Source: a virus. From it: a DNA stretch of 26,026 bases. Below are positions 13,649 through 21,199 of this stretch, piece by piece (positions within the stretch are counted from its first letter, which is position 1; every line of letters begins with the position of its first letter). The stretch spans positions 1-26,026 of the IMG/VR virus record IMGVR_UViG_3300007537_000014; one strand, given 5' to 3'. A program made the translations under genes and the position numbers. The notes under the pieces were generated by a model. It saw nothing but the letters and a program-made list of their open reading frames with translations, was not told the DNA's origin and did not search any database.

Positions 13649-13710
13649 GGGCGGTAAATTTGCGGGCAGGGTACCCGCAAAATTCGCCCACCTACCCGCA
13701 AATTGCGGGT
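13649..13710 (+). repeat. GC-rich nested inverted repeats before the gene at 13725
   Basis: In a 112-nt non-coding gap, GGGCG (13649-13653) pairs with CGCCC (13685-13689), enclosing TTTGCGGG (13659-13666) paired with CCCGCAAA (13674-13681). A second perfect hairpin follows at 13694-13710, ACCCGCAA, one A, TTGCGGGT. ACCCGCAAA thus occurs twice in direct orientation with complements on both sides, so the arms can pair in alternative ways. No T-run follows, so it is not a simple terminator. It ends just before the AGGAG ribosome site of the next gene, suggesting control of RNA stability, processing or translation, or a DNA-binding site. Confidence 0.85.
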
Positions 13711-13724
13711 GTTAGGAGTACTAA

Positions 13725-14678
13725 ATGATAGAAGAGATATTAAATGAAATAAGAACGTCAAACTTAGAGCATATAAAACAGTTAAAACTTAGAGATGTGT
13801 GGAATGACTATCCAGTAGAATTGGCCAGGCTTATATATAAGACTTTAAAAGAGAATGGTTATGATTATGAAGAAGCATATGCTCAAGATGTAATAAAGAA
13901 TGTAAAAATATCAGGTTTTTTCTTTTTTCCAGCAGATACTAATAAAATTACTTTTGACTCGGATTTCTATTTATCATTTATGTTGAAGGCGGGTGGACTA
14001 GTAGTGAAGGTTGGTTTAAAAGATCCATATTATGTCACCTCCCTAGAAGTATTTATCTCTCTAAAAAGTACAGTAGAAGAGATGCTAGATAAAATTATTA
14101 GCTTTTTGAAAGAAAATAAGATAGATGATGACGATCCTGATAAAATGAAGAAAATAAAAGAATTGAGGGATAAATATTCTAAAACTAGTCAGTATCCTAA
14201 ACAGTTGACACGAATTAAGAGTTTTGCATATAAAAAACATATAAATTTAATATTCGATAAAGATGATAATGGCCAATCTATTATATTGCTATCAGCAAGG
14301 TTCAATGATATATTACCTCCATCTATAAATACAATTGATTACGAAAAATCTATGGAGCTTAATATAATAGAAAATAATTATAAATATACTTTTCAACTAG
14401 AGTTTTTACAAGAAGTACTCGATAAATTAATACCAAAAATAGAAGCTGTAAATAACTATATAGTAAAATATAACTTTTCACCAAACAGTCTTAAATTAGA
14501 AATATCTGATAAAAGTGGAGAAAGTATTGATCCACATCAAAATATTAAAATCAAGCAAATACATAATAGATTGAAAGAAAGATTGAGCGATTTAAGAAAA
14601 CATGCTCCATCGTCAATAAAGGAGATGAGCTTTGAGGAGTTTAAAAGACATTCTATAAAAGTAATATTAGGAGAATAA
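13725..14678 (+). CDS. Unknown 317-aa protein
   Basis: A 317-residue protein with TAGGAG 8 nt before ATG. It is not recognised. The N-terminus is helical (LEHIKQLKLRDVWNDY), followed by a beta-rich core with hydrophobic strands (ISGFFFFPADTN, SFMLKAGGLVVKVGL, NLIFDKDDNGQSIILLSA). The C-terminal region is basic and helical and ends EMSFEEFKRHSIKVILGE. That ending recalls short C-terminal tails in T4-like structural or internal proteins, but this is weak. It stands behind an RNA hairpin array, so its expression may be set apart from the rest of the operon. Confidence 0.55.
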   Translation: MIEEILNEIRTSNLEHIKQLKLRDVWNDYPVELARLIYKTLKENGYDYEEAYAQDVIKNVKISGFFFFPADTNKITFDSDFYLSFMLKAGGLVVKVGLKDPYYVTSLEVFISLKSTVEEMLDKIISFLKENKIDDDDPDKMKKIKELRDKYSKTSQYPKQLTRIKSFAYKKHINLIFDKDDNGQSIILLSARFNDILPPSINTIDYEKSMELNIIENNYKYTFQLEFLQEVLDKLIPKIEAVNNYIVKYNFSPNSLKLEISDKSGESIDPHQNIKIKQIHNRLKERLSDLRKHAPSSIKEMSFEEFKRHSIKVILGE

Positions 14679-14681
14679 TTT

Positions 14682-14942
14682 ATGAAAATGGTAGAAGCTT
14701 TACAAACTAAAATGAGTGACGAAATAGAATTCGATCAACAAATAACAAAAAAGAATAAGTTTGAAAAACTTATTGACGCAATTAAAAACAATAATTCACT
14801 AGAAATGACTTATGTTATAAATGCATTTCCAAGATTAGAAATAGGGGCTACGTTAGATAAGCTTAAAAAAAGAAGGAAATATAAAAAATACCCTGGATAT
14901 GATGTAGCTATTTCTAAGCTGGAATGGCGAAGGAGTCATTAA
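14682..14942 (+). CDS. Small basic unknown protein, 86 aa
   Basis: An 86-residue basic protein, 3 nt after the previous stop, with AGGAG upstream. It is helical (NKFEKLIDAIKNNNSLEMTYVINAF), with a Lys/Arg-rich C-terminal third (KLKKRRKYKKYPGYD) ending LEWRRSH. No function is recognised. Its end is 1 nt before the TTG start of the membrane protein, whose ribosome site AAGGAG lies inside this gene, so the pair is likely co-translated. Confidence 0.5.
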   Translation: MKMVEALQTKMSDEIEFDQQITKKNKFEKLIDAIKNNNSLEMTYVINAFPRLEIGATLDKLKKRRKYKKYPGYDVAISKLEWRRSH

Positions 14943-14943
14943 T

Positions 14944-15432
14944 TTGGTTAAGAGTAGAAAACGCAATATAGCAACAGGAATTGTAGTCCCAATAATAGTG
15001 GCTGTAATTATGATTATACCTTCTTTTTTAAACAAAATTGTTCTTAATGAAAACACAACTATAGATAAGTTAAAAGGATCTTATATATGTACTAGCAGAA
15101 AAATATATAAAGATAATAAAGAAAGTGAAACGATAAAAAGCTCCGTAGATAGATTATTAAGAATGGTAATAACAGAAGATAAAACAATGTATTTATATAT
15201 TGATGGTGGAGTAATAAATTGTCTTTGGAGTATAGTAATAAGAAATGATGTAATAGAGTTATTCCCCATTGCTGGTAGCAGAGACAATCCACTTTGCAGA
15301 AAAAGAGATAAAATAGTATACCGATTAAGAAAAGATAAATTTTATTGGTTTACTGATAGTCAATTATACCTATTAGAAGAAAAATATGGAAATATAAAAA
15401 GAGTGGAATATGAATTTACAAAACTTAAATAA
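14944..15432 (+). CDS. Membrane-anchored unknown protein, TTG start, 162 aa
   Basis: AAGGAG lies 8 nt before TTG 14944, which is taken as the start; no suitable ATG exists near it. Residues 1-8 are basic (MVKSRKRN) and 9-32 are a hydrophobic span (GIVVPIIVAVIMIIPSF), giving an N-terminal signal anchor with the rest outside the cytoplasm. The soluble part is beta-rich (DKLKGSYIC, KTMYLYIDGG, DKFYWFTDSQLYL) and could be a small barrel. Two Cys are present in the soluble part at most distances. The last 23 nt overlap the nuclease-like gene. A host-membrane protein in a late operon suggests lysis, superinfection exclusion or another host-surface role; none is proven. Confidence 0.6.
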   Translation: MVKSRKRNIATGIVVPIIVAVIMIIPSFLNKIVLNENTTIDKLKGSYICTSRKIYKDNKESETIKSSVDRLLRMVITEDKTMYLYIDGGVINCLWSIVIRNDVIELFPIAGSRDNPLCRKRDKIVYRLRKDKFYWFTDSQLYLLEEKYGNIKRVEYEFTKLK

Positions 15433-15838
15433 TATAAAAGAAAAAGAGATAAAGTATAAATTAGCGGACAATTGGCTACCAAAATTAAAAGAATTAATAG
15501 ATGAGAAATTAAGATTATATTCTATAGAATTTCCAGTTAAGACGCTTGATGGTATCAAGTACGCAGATCTATTATTTGAGATAGACAAAAATGATTCTCC
15601 TTTTAAAAATAATATGTTAGTTCTAGAATTAAAGAAAGAGTTAATAGGAACTGGAGTAGTAGATCAAGTTTCCAGATATACTCACTTTATAAAATTACAA
15701 TTACATAGAAAAAATAAAGTTACATCTATAATAGCTGGCCCTTATTTTAGTGACTGGGAACTTAAAAAATGCAAAGATAATAATATACTTGCTTTGCAAT
15801 ATGATTTAAAAGGAAATATGAGGTTTTTAAATGTCTAG
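15410..15838 (+). CDS. PD-(D/E)XK nuclease-like protein, 142 aa
   Basis: The core pattern is YADLLFEI (Asp53), then MLVLELKK (Glu73, Lys75), then VDQVSRYTHF (Gln86, Tyr90), the spacing of a PD-(D/E)XK nuclease of the NucS/DUF91-like sort (D...ExK...Q..rY), with a final strand SIIAGPYF. Catalysis is inferred from the residues. It overlaps the membrane-protein gene by 23 nt and the gp14-like gene by 8 nt, so it is co-translated in the neck operon. It may trim DNA ends during head completion, as proposed for T4 gp4, or act in exclusion with its membrane partner. It lacks the TnsA-like layout of gp4, so neither role is settled. Confidence 0.6.
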   Translation: MNLQNLNNIKEKEIKYKLADNWLPKLKELIDEKLRLYSIEFPVKTLDGIKYADLLFEIDKNDSPFKNNMLVLELKKELIGTGVVDQVSRYTHFIKLQLHRKNKVTSIIAGPYFSDWELKKCKDNNILALQYDLKGNMRFLNV

Positions 15839-16343
15839 TCCGTTCGAACTATATGACGATTTGTACAACTGGGAAATGGATCTATTTAACGAAGTAGATC
15901 AAGAAAAAATAAATATTGAAGGCGCGCCAATGTTAATTTGGCTATTTGACTTAGAAGAAACTAAAAAGCAGAACGATTCTATTCCTGATGACGGACTTGA
16001 TATGAATGATTTATATGGCGAAGCCCCTCCCGAGAATTTAATTTATACTGGCCCACACGGACCAATAAAGGGTAGTTATTTAGAGCCAGTTTGGACCCAA
16101 GATTTAATGGCTTTTGGTATAACAGAGCCCGAAGAAGTAAATATAAAATTTAATAAAAAGCAAATAGTTGATAGACTTGGTAGAGGTTTTATAATAGGGG
16201 ATATAATAAAAACTTTTCATAAAAAATTCTATATAATAGAAGACGCTTATGTTTCAGATGAAACTGCTATTTGGGAATATATCCATATAAATGTAATAGC
16301 TAGAAAGGTAGATGAAAACAGTATGGATTTGCCAGGAAGATAA
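15831..16343 (+). CDS. 14: Neck protein, T4 gp14-like (shorter)
   Basis: A 170-residue protein. The order DLMAFGITEPEEVNIKFNKK, then GFIIGDIIKTFHKKFYII with IWEYIHINVIARKV at the end follows the T4 gp14 pattern (FSNFGMQVQDEVTLSI..., EGDLIYFP....FEI.WVE..., ....Y.....I.....). An early strand, APMLIWLFDLEE, and ENLIYTG likewise match the gp14 N-terminal half. T4 gp14 is longer (256 residues), and the C-terminal extension is absent here. The gene lies four genes before a gp18 sheath gene. Known role: connects the filled head to the tail. The match is by eye, so moderate confidence. Confidence 0.6.
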   Translation: MSSPFELYDDLYNWEMDLFNEVDQEKINIEGAPMLIWLFDLEETKKQNDSIPDDGLDMNDLYGEAPPENLIYTGPHGPIKGSYLEPVWTQDLMAFGITEPEEVNIKFNKKQIVDRLGRGFIIGDIIKTFHKKFYIIEDAYVSDETAIWEYIHINVIARKVDENSMDLPGR

Positions 16344-16344
16344 T

Positions 16345-16764
16345 ATGGAAATAAATTACGATATAAAGTTAAACAAGGTTTTTGACAAGAGTGAAATAAA
16401 TAAAGAAATAAATAGAGTTTTAAAAAAGATTATCAAAAACATAGAAAAAATAATGTTCGTAAAGAAAGAGCAGGGTAAAATAAGTTCTGGCATGACTTTA
16501 CAAGAGTTTGTGGATAATAATGCTGGGCTCTTTCTAAAAGACATTTTACAAGGATTTTTAGACAAGGGTATAATAAGTAGATACTCATATATAAGAATGG
16601 TAAATGATAATCAGTATAAAAAAGAATTGTCTTTATTGGCTAAAATAAAAGATGAGCATCAAGGAAGATTTGAAAATGCAGATATGCAATATATATTAAA
16701 ACAAACAGGCAATTTAGATTCAACAACTGCTACCAGAATCTTTAATGATATCATGGGAGAATAA
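16345..16764 (+). CDS. Unknown 139-aa protein in neck/tail operon
   Basis: An earlier in-frame ATG exists at 16312 inside the previous gene, but ATG 16345, 1 nt after the previous stop with AGGAAG just upstream, is the better start. The protein is helical and basic (NKEINRVLKKIIKNIEKIMF), with a central LQEFVDNNAGLFLKDILQGFLD. It is not recognised. It lies between gp14-like and gp15-like genes, so a neck or tail-completion role is inferred from position only. Confidence 0.5.
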   Translation: MEINYDIKLNKVFDKSEINKEINRVLKKIIKNIEKIMFVKKEQGKISSGMTLQEFVDNNAGLFLKDILQGFLDKGIISRYSYIRMVNDNQYKKELSLLAKIKDEHQGRFENADMQYILKQTGNLDSTTATRIFNDIMGE

Positions 16765-16766
16765 CA

Positions 16767-17480
16767 TTGCAAAACAATAATTATCCGATATTTGCGGAAT
16801 ATCATTTATATATAAAAAGATGGCTAAAAGAGGTTATGAGTCTACCAAGATATGAGGATACAGATACAAAAATCCCTGTTGTATATAGTACTCCTCGTAG
16901 AGCATTTGCTATGGGCTCATCGAGTGAAGAGCTGGGAGATGCAGGAGGAGAGCCTTTATATGCACCTCCAAGTCAGGGAAATAATTGGCTGCCTATTATT
17001 ACCTTTCATATGACAAGTATGGAGCCAATTATGGGGAAAACTATCCCTTACGAGCACGTTTTGAGACAAAAAATCAAAGATAATAATGATAAGGTCACAG
17101 GCTATCGTAATAATAAACCTTTACTACCTTATACCATAAACTACGTTGCTACGTTATATACAGGTCTTATGCAAGACATGGATATATTAACTTATAGACT
17201 AGCTACTGAATTCCGGCCAAATTGTTACTTGTGGATTGGACCTGAGGATAAAGTAAACAACGGAGATTATGGATTATGGGCACATATGTTTTTAGATAGC
17301 GTAACTGATGGCACGGAATATGAACCTGGAGATATTGGAGAAAGAGTAGTCAGAAAAGATTTTTCTTGGACAATAACAGAAGCTTATGTTCCTACTACTG
17401 AAGCCAACATTGATGATAGAGTTATACAAGAAGTATACACTGATATCCTTGATACAGAAGGAGAATTATTACAAGAATGA
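16767..17480 (+). CDS. 15: Tail completion / sheath stabiliser, T4 gp15-like
   Basis: A 237-residue protein starting with TTG at 16767, GGAG about 7 nt upstream. Features in T4 gp15 order: an N-terminal YHLYIKRWLKEVMSL helix, KIPVVYSTPRRAF strand, LPIITFHMTSMEP, then LLPYTINYVATLYTGLMQDM and the strand RPNCYLWIG, and a C-terminal RVVRKDFSWTITEAYV strand like the last strand of gp15 (RRIEWSLTFEVNGW). T4 gp15 caps the finished tail tube and sheath and binds the neck. The position just before the sheath gene agrees. It overlaps the next gene by 4 nt (ATGA). Confidence 0.72.
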   Translation: MQNNNYPIFAEYHLYIKRWLKEVMSLPRYEDTDTKIPVVYSTPRRAFAMGSSSEELGDAGGEPLYAPPSQGNNWLPIITFHMTSMEPIMGKTIPYEHVLRQKIKDNNDKVTGYRNNKPLLPYTINYVATLYTGLMQDMDILTYRLATEFRPNCYLWIGPEDKVNNGDYGLWAHMFLDSVTDGTEYEPGDIGERVVRKDFSWTITEAYVPTTEANIDDRVIQEVYTDILDTEGELLQE

Positions 17481-17662
17481 AATATTTGATTAAAAACAAA
17501 ACTATTAAAACTATAGTACTTTTATTAGATGGAAAAACAAAATACCTTTTCCCGAAAGGTGATAGACTGGGAAGAGATAAAATAGAAATTAATAAGTTAA
17601 CTGGACAAGTGAAAAATGCAAAATCACTTAAATTTTTACAGATAACTAAAGTAGAAAACTAA
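17477..17662 (+). CDS. Small basic protein before sheath gene, 61 aa
   Basis: A 61-residue basic protein that overlaps the gp15-like stop by 4 nt and ends 13 nt before the sheath gene. It begins MKYLIKNKTIKTIVLLLDGKT and is beta-rich with many Lys. Small genes of this kind often sit before sheath genes of large T4-like phages, but its function is unknown. Co-translation with the gp15-like gene is likely. Confidence 0.55.
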   Translation: MKYLIKNKTIKTIVLLLDGKTKYLFPKGDRLGRDKIEINKLTGQVKNAKSLKFLQITKVEN

Positions 17663-17675
17663 GGAGGCTAGATAA

Positions 17676-20435
17676 ATGGCTCATGATATTTTAAGTCCTG
17701 GTGTTTCGGTTCAAGTTAAAGATAATACAACTTACCCTGCAACAGTACAAGGGACTGTAGCAGCAACAGCCGGGTTCGCTGAAAGAGGACCGGTTAACGA
17801 ACCGACATTAATACTTTCAAAACAAGATTATGCAGAAACTTTTGGTAAACCAATAGCTGATAACCCTTATATGGGTATGTTCGCAGATAAATTTTTAGAA
17901 GAATCCGTTGCATGGTTTACAAGAGTAGCAAAAGAAAAAGACTACGAAAAAGTTTGTAGTACGGTAGCTCCATCTTTGGATTTTGCGGGAGTTTCCTCTC
18001 CAGAATTCTGGATTAGGCTAGAGGATTTTCCGGTACCAAACAATGGAGTGTTCAAAGTTTCAATGACTGGCGGCTCAACCTTTACAGATTTACAAGCTTT
18101 AATTGATGATATGAATATGTCATTCGAATCTGTAACATTACCAGATGGCGAAACACTTTTAAGCAATTATATAACAGCAGAAGAGGATGAAGAAAACCCA
18201 GGAATGCTTTGTATAAAAAGTGATTATTATATAAATGTTCGTATAACAATATTATCATCTGAAGACACCTCGAATAATGTAGCAAAGACAAGTGGTGCTG
18301 GTAATATTGGAATAGCAGACGGCGCTTCTTCTGAAGACGTAGGAGCTATTTCAAGAGCATTTCATAGATTACCAGTTGGGTCAACCCAAGCAACTAATGC
18401 TAGTATAAATTCGTCTGCCCCTATAACACAAGAAAAATTAAATATGATTTCAGCTTATAATTTGATTAACTTAAAAATTGATGGTAGCTCAGCTGAACCA
18501 TTAAAAACTTATGAAGATGTCAATATTACACCAACAAGTGGAACACCAGCTGGATTTCCATTTTTAGTAGCGGATAATGGACCAGCAACTGACGCAGATC
18601 TTTCTACTTCAGATTTTGATATTAGCCTGTCAGGCTTTTATGATTTTTTAGCTAGTGATGCAACTGGAGATATAAATAATACTTTTACTATAACAGCAAG
18701 CGTAGATGGAACTGGCACTGAATTCACAGTAGATGACTTAGTAAGTGACTTGAATGCACAATTGACATCGATTACAACACCTGGCGGAACATTATTAGAT
18801 TACATACAGTTTGAAAAATTTGAGACTACAAAAATAAGATTAGTAAATGGTACAGCTGGTTTGGCAAATTTTGGTAGCCAAGTAAGTGTGGAAATAGCAA
18901 ATGGTACAACTGGAGATATCGTCAATTTAGGTTACACTGGAACAACAGTTACTGAGTCAGGAACAGATGCAACATGGTCTCTAGTTGATGTAGCAGAAAA
19001 AATCAATAATGCTATAGCAGAAGCACAAATATCGGCATCAAGCGATATTTTAACTATACAAAGCCAAACAGTTGGTGGAACAAGTTTTATTGAGATAAAT
19101 GAAGCAACTACAACAGAAGACTCCGCTCTTTCAACATTGAACTTTACAGATGGAGAAAATTCAGTTGGCTCGGTGGCAACTAATAATGGAGTTATTAATT
19201 TCGTAGCAAAAGATGCTGGTAGTTTTGGGAATAACATTAAAGTTAGAACATACACAACAACTAACCCAGTAACTGGCTCTGATATTTATAGCTTAGAAGT
19301 TTATGAAAACGATCAGAGTGTAGAGATCTATAATAATGTAAGCTGGTCAAATTCTTCATCGGATAACTTTATAAAGAAAATATTAGAAGAGTCTAATTAT
19401 ATTGCAGTAGATTTCGGCGCAACCGTTCAATACCCTAATACAGATACATCAATGCCACCAACAGCTCCTGCGCCAAATAACGCTGATATAGGAAACCCAG
19501 AATACTGGGAATTATCTGGTGGAAACGATGGAGTTCCAACAGACCAGAATGCTATGGACTCATTAATAGTTAACGCTCTTGATGAATATACAGACAGAGA
19601 ACAATTTATAATTGATGTAATTTTAGCACCTGGTTTTGTAGGTACACCCATTGTAAACAAATTGCAAAACCTCGGTGAATCTAGAAGGGATTTAGTGGCC
19701 CTAGTAGACCCTCCACCATTTTTAGATTGGAAAGAAATCATAGATTGGCATAACGGTAATTATAGCATGGGAGCCTCTAATTCTGTTTCATTGAGTTCAG
19801 CTTATACTATAGCAACATGGGGATGGCAAAAAGATTTTGATCCATATAATGAGAGTTATATCGATCTTCCGCCATCTATTTATGAAGCTGTTGCTTTAGC
19901 TAGAACACAAAATAATTATGAATTATGGGAAGCACCTGCCGGCTCGGCAAGAGGTATAGTTAATTCTATTAGCTCTTATACTAAGCCAAATCAAGCACAA
20001 AGAGAGTATCTATATAATGATGTAGATCCTGCCTGTATAAACCCTATAGTTCAATTCCCAAATAAGGGTACTTTGATTTATGGTCAAAAAACATGCTTAA
20101 GACAAACTAAGGCTATGAATAGAATAAACGTAGTAAGATTGGTAAATTCAATAAAACGTAATGTTGAAATTATTGGAGATAAATATATTTTCGAATTAAC
20201 TAATCCTACAACTTGGGGAAATATAGATAGAGAATTAAGGGCTTATCTTGGAAACATCCAAGAAAGAGGTGGCCTTGCTACGTTTGGAGTAGTATTTGAT
20301 GGATCTACAAATACCGGTCCTAGACAAGATCAGGGTATTATGTATGGTAAAATCTTTATACAACCAGTAAGAGTAGCAGAAAGAATATATATTGATTTAA
20401 CAATACAAAAAACTGGAGCTGAAGCTGCTGTATAG
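17676..20435 (+). CDS. 18: Tail sheath protein, T4 gp18-like, with large insertions
   Basis: A 919-residue sheath subunit; T4 gp18 is 659. N-terminal signature: LSPGVSVQVKDNT, then AATAGFAERGPVNEPTLI with FGKP. AKDAGSFGNNIKVRTY near 511-526 is the typical sheath motif, and the C-terminus holds GLATFGVVFDGST and RVAERIYIDLTIQKT. Residues about 105-500 are extra. Two related modules appear at about 125-192 and 337-408 (FTDLQALIDDMN/FTVDDLVSDLN and LPDGETLLSNYI/TPGGTLLDYIQF), plus a third piece at 437-490 like the 'IN' motif of flagellar hook proteins (DVAEKINNAIAE). The contractile sheath wraps the tube and drives ejection. AAGGAGG precedes the ATG, and a hairpin spans the stop codon. Confidence 0.93.
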   Translation: MAHDILSPGVSVQVKDNTTYPATVQGTVAATAGFAERGPVNEPTLILSKQDYAETFGKPIADNPYMGMFADKFLEESVAWFTRVAKEKDYEKVCSTVAPSLDFAGVSSPEFWIRLEDFPVPNNGVFKVSMTGGSTFTDLQALIDDMNMSFESVTLPDGETLLSNYITAEEDEENPGMLCIKSDYYINVRITILSSEDTSNNVAKTSGAGNIGIADGASSEDVGAISRAFHRLPVGSTQATNASINSSAPITQEKLNMISAYNLINLKIDGSSAEPLKTYEDVNITPTSGTPAGFPFLVADNGPATDADLSTSDFDISLSGFYDFLASDATGDINNTFTITASVDGTGTEFTVDDLVSDLNAQLTSITTPGGTLLDYIQFEKFETTKIRLVNGTAGLANFGSQVSVEIANGTTGDIVNLGYTGTTVTESGTDATWSLVDVAEKINNAIAEAQISASSDILTIQSQTVGGTSFIEINEATTTEDSALSTLNFTDGENSVGSVATNNGVINFVAKDAGSFGNNIKVRTYTTTNPVTGSDIYSLEVYENDQSVEIYNNVSWSNSSSDNFIKKILEESNYIAVDFGATVQYPNTDTSMPPTAPAPNNADIGNPEYWELSGGNDGVPTDQNAMDSLIVNALDEYTDREQFIIDVILAPGFVGTPIVNKLQNLGESRRDLVALVDPPPFLDWKEIIDWHNGNYSMGASNSVSLSSAYTIATWGWQKDFDPYNESYIDLPPSIYEAVALARTQNNYELWEAPAGSARGIVNSISSYTKPNQAQREYLYNDVDPACINPIVQFPNKGTLIYGQKTCLRQTKAMNRINVVRLVNSIKRNVEIIGDKYIFELTNPTTWGNIDRELRAYLGNIQERGGLATFGVVFDGSTNTGPRQDQGIMYGKIFIQPVRVAERIYIDLTIQKTGAEAAV

Positions 20436-20451
20436 CAGCTTCGGTTTCTTT
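20421..20451 (+). terminator. Terminator-like hairpin spanning the sheath stop codon
   Basis: GAAGCTGCT (20421-20429) pairs perfectly with AGCAGCTTC (20434-20442) around GTAT; the stop codon TAG lies in the structure. A T-rich but interrupted tail follows (GGTTTCTTT), so it is likely a weak terminator or a stability hairpin. This would lower transcription of downstream genes relative to the sheath. Confidence 0.65.
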
Positions 20452-20480
20452 AAAAATGAAAATTAAGACTTGAAACTAGA

Positions 20481-20493
20481 AAGATATAAAAAA
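20481..20493 (+). promoter_or_regulatory. Candidate late-like promoter before tail tube gene
   Basis: AAGATATAAAAAA holds TATAAAAA, two changes from the T4 late element TATAAATA, 23 nt before the tube ATG, leaving a short leader that contains the GGAGG ribosome site. It follows the terminator-like hairpin, so a fresh promoter is plausible. Confidence 0.35.
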
Positions 20494-20515
20494 TTGACTT
20501 CTATGGAGGAAACTA

Positions 20516-21148
20516 ATGGCTATTAGTTTAAGTAACGCAATATCCGGCAAAAGAGAGCCGAAAAGAGGCAATAGATGGATACTTAAATTTGAAGATATAC
20601 CTAGACACGACAGAACCAGTCAAAATAGCAAATATAGTAATGGCGCTGGATCTGACGCTGAATCTCTTGCTATAGACTTATTCTCAGCAGGTAGACCAAA
20701 TTTAAATGTCAACGCATCGGAAGACGTCTCTAGACTAAATGAAAAATGGAAATTTGCACATAACCCAACTTGGGACAATATATCTGTTGAATGGTATGAT
20801 TTTGACTCAGGTAAATCATCTGCAACACAAATCGTATGGAAATGGATGCAAACTATTTATGATGTATTAAATGGCACCATGGGTTATGCAGCAAGCTACA
20901 AGACAGATGCTTCCCTAATTCTATTGGGTCCAGGGCAAACGTTTGCTACTAACCCAAAAACAAATATTGAAGTAATTGAAGCTTGGGATTTATTTGGATG
21001 TTTTCCTGGTAATATGCAAACAGGTGAATTAAGCTATGAAAACAACGATGTATTAAGAGTTACAGTAGATTTATTCTATGATTATGCTAACTTACATACA
21101 GAAGATGATTATGGTACAGATGGTGGAGCATGGTCAGTGCAAAGCTAA
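20516..21148 (+). CDS. 19: Tail tube protein, T4 gp19-like
   Basis: A 210-residue protein with GGAGG before ATG, immediately after the sheath as in T4. It shows the tube-protein pattern: an N-terminal NRWILKFEDIPRH strand, LNVNASEDVSRLN, KFAHNPTWDNISVEWYDF, IVWKWMQTIYDVLNG, then WDLFGCFPGNMQTGELSYEN and DVLRVTVDLFYDY. These correspond to the T4 gp19 order of hand-shaped beta barrel segments (W...FP....G.L.....D....V...YD). T4 gp19 is 163 residues, so about 45 residues are extra, partly near the N-terminus (SNGAGSDAESLAID). Forms the inner tail tube for DNA passage. Confidence 0.9.
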   Translation: MAISLSNAISGKREPKRGNRWILKFEDIPRHDRTSQNSKYSNGAGSDAESLAIDLFSAGRPNLNVNASEDVSRLNEKWKFAHNPTWDNISVEWYDFDSGKSSATQIVWKWMQTIYDVLNGTMGYAASYKTDASLILLGPGQTFATNPKTNIEVIEAWDLFGCFPGNMQTGELSYENNDVLRVTVDLFYDYANLHTEDDYGTDGGAWSVQS

Positions 21149-21154
21149 TAAATA
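21146..21154 (+). promoter_or_regulatory. Candidate late-like promoter before baseplate gene
   Basis: TAATAAATA overlaps the tube stop codon and resembles TATAAATA. T4 spacing would start transcription near 21160, leaving a leader of about 40 nt before ATG 21200, with AAAGGGG as ribosome site. Confidence 0.35.
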
Positions 21155-21199
21155 CGCATAATTTATAAAAAGTGGTAATAAATTGACAAAGGGGTAAAA

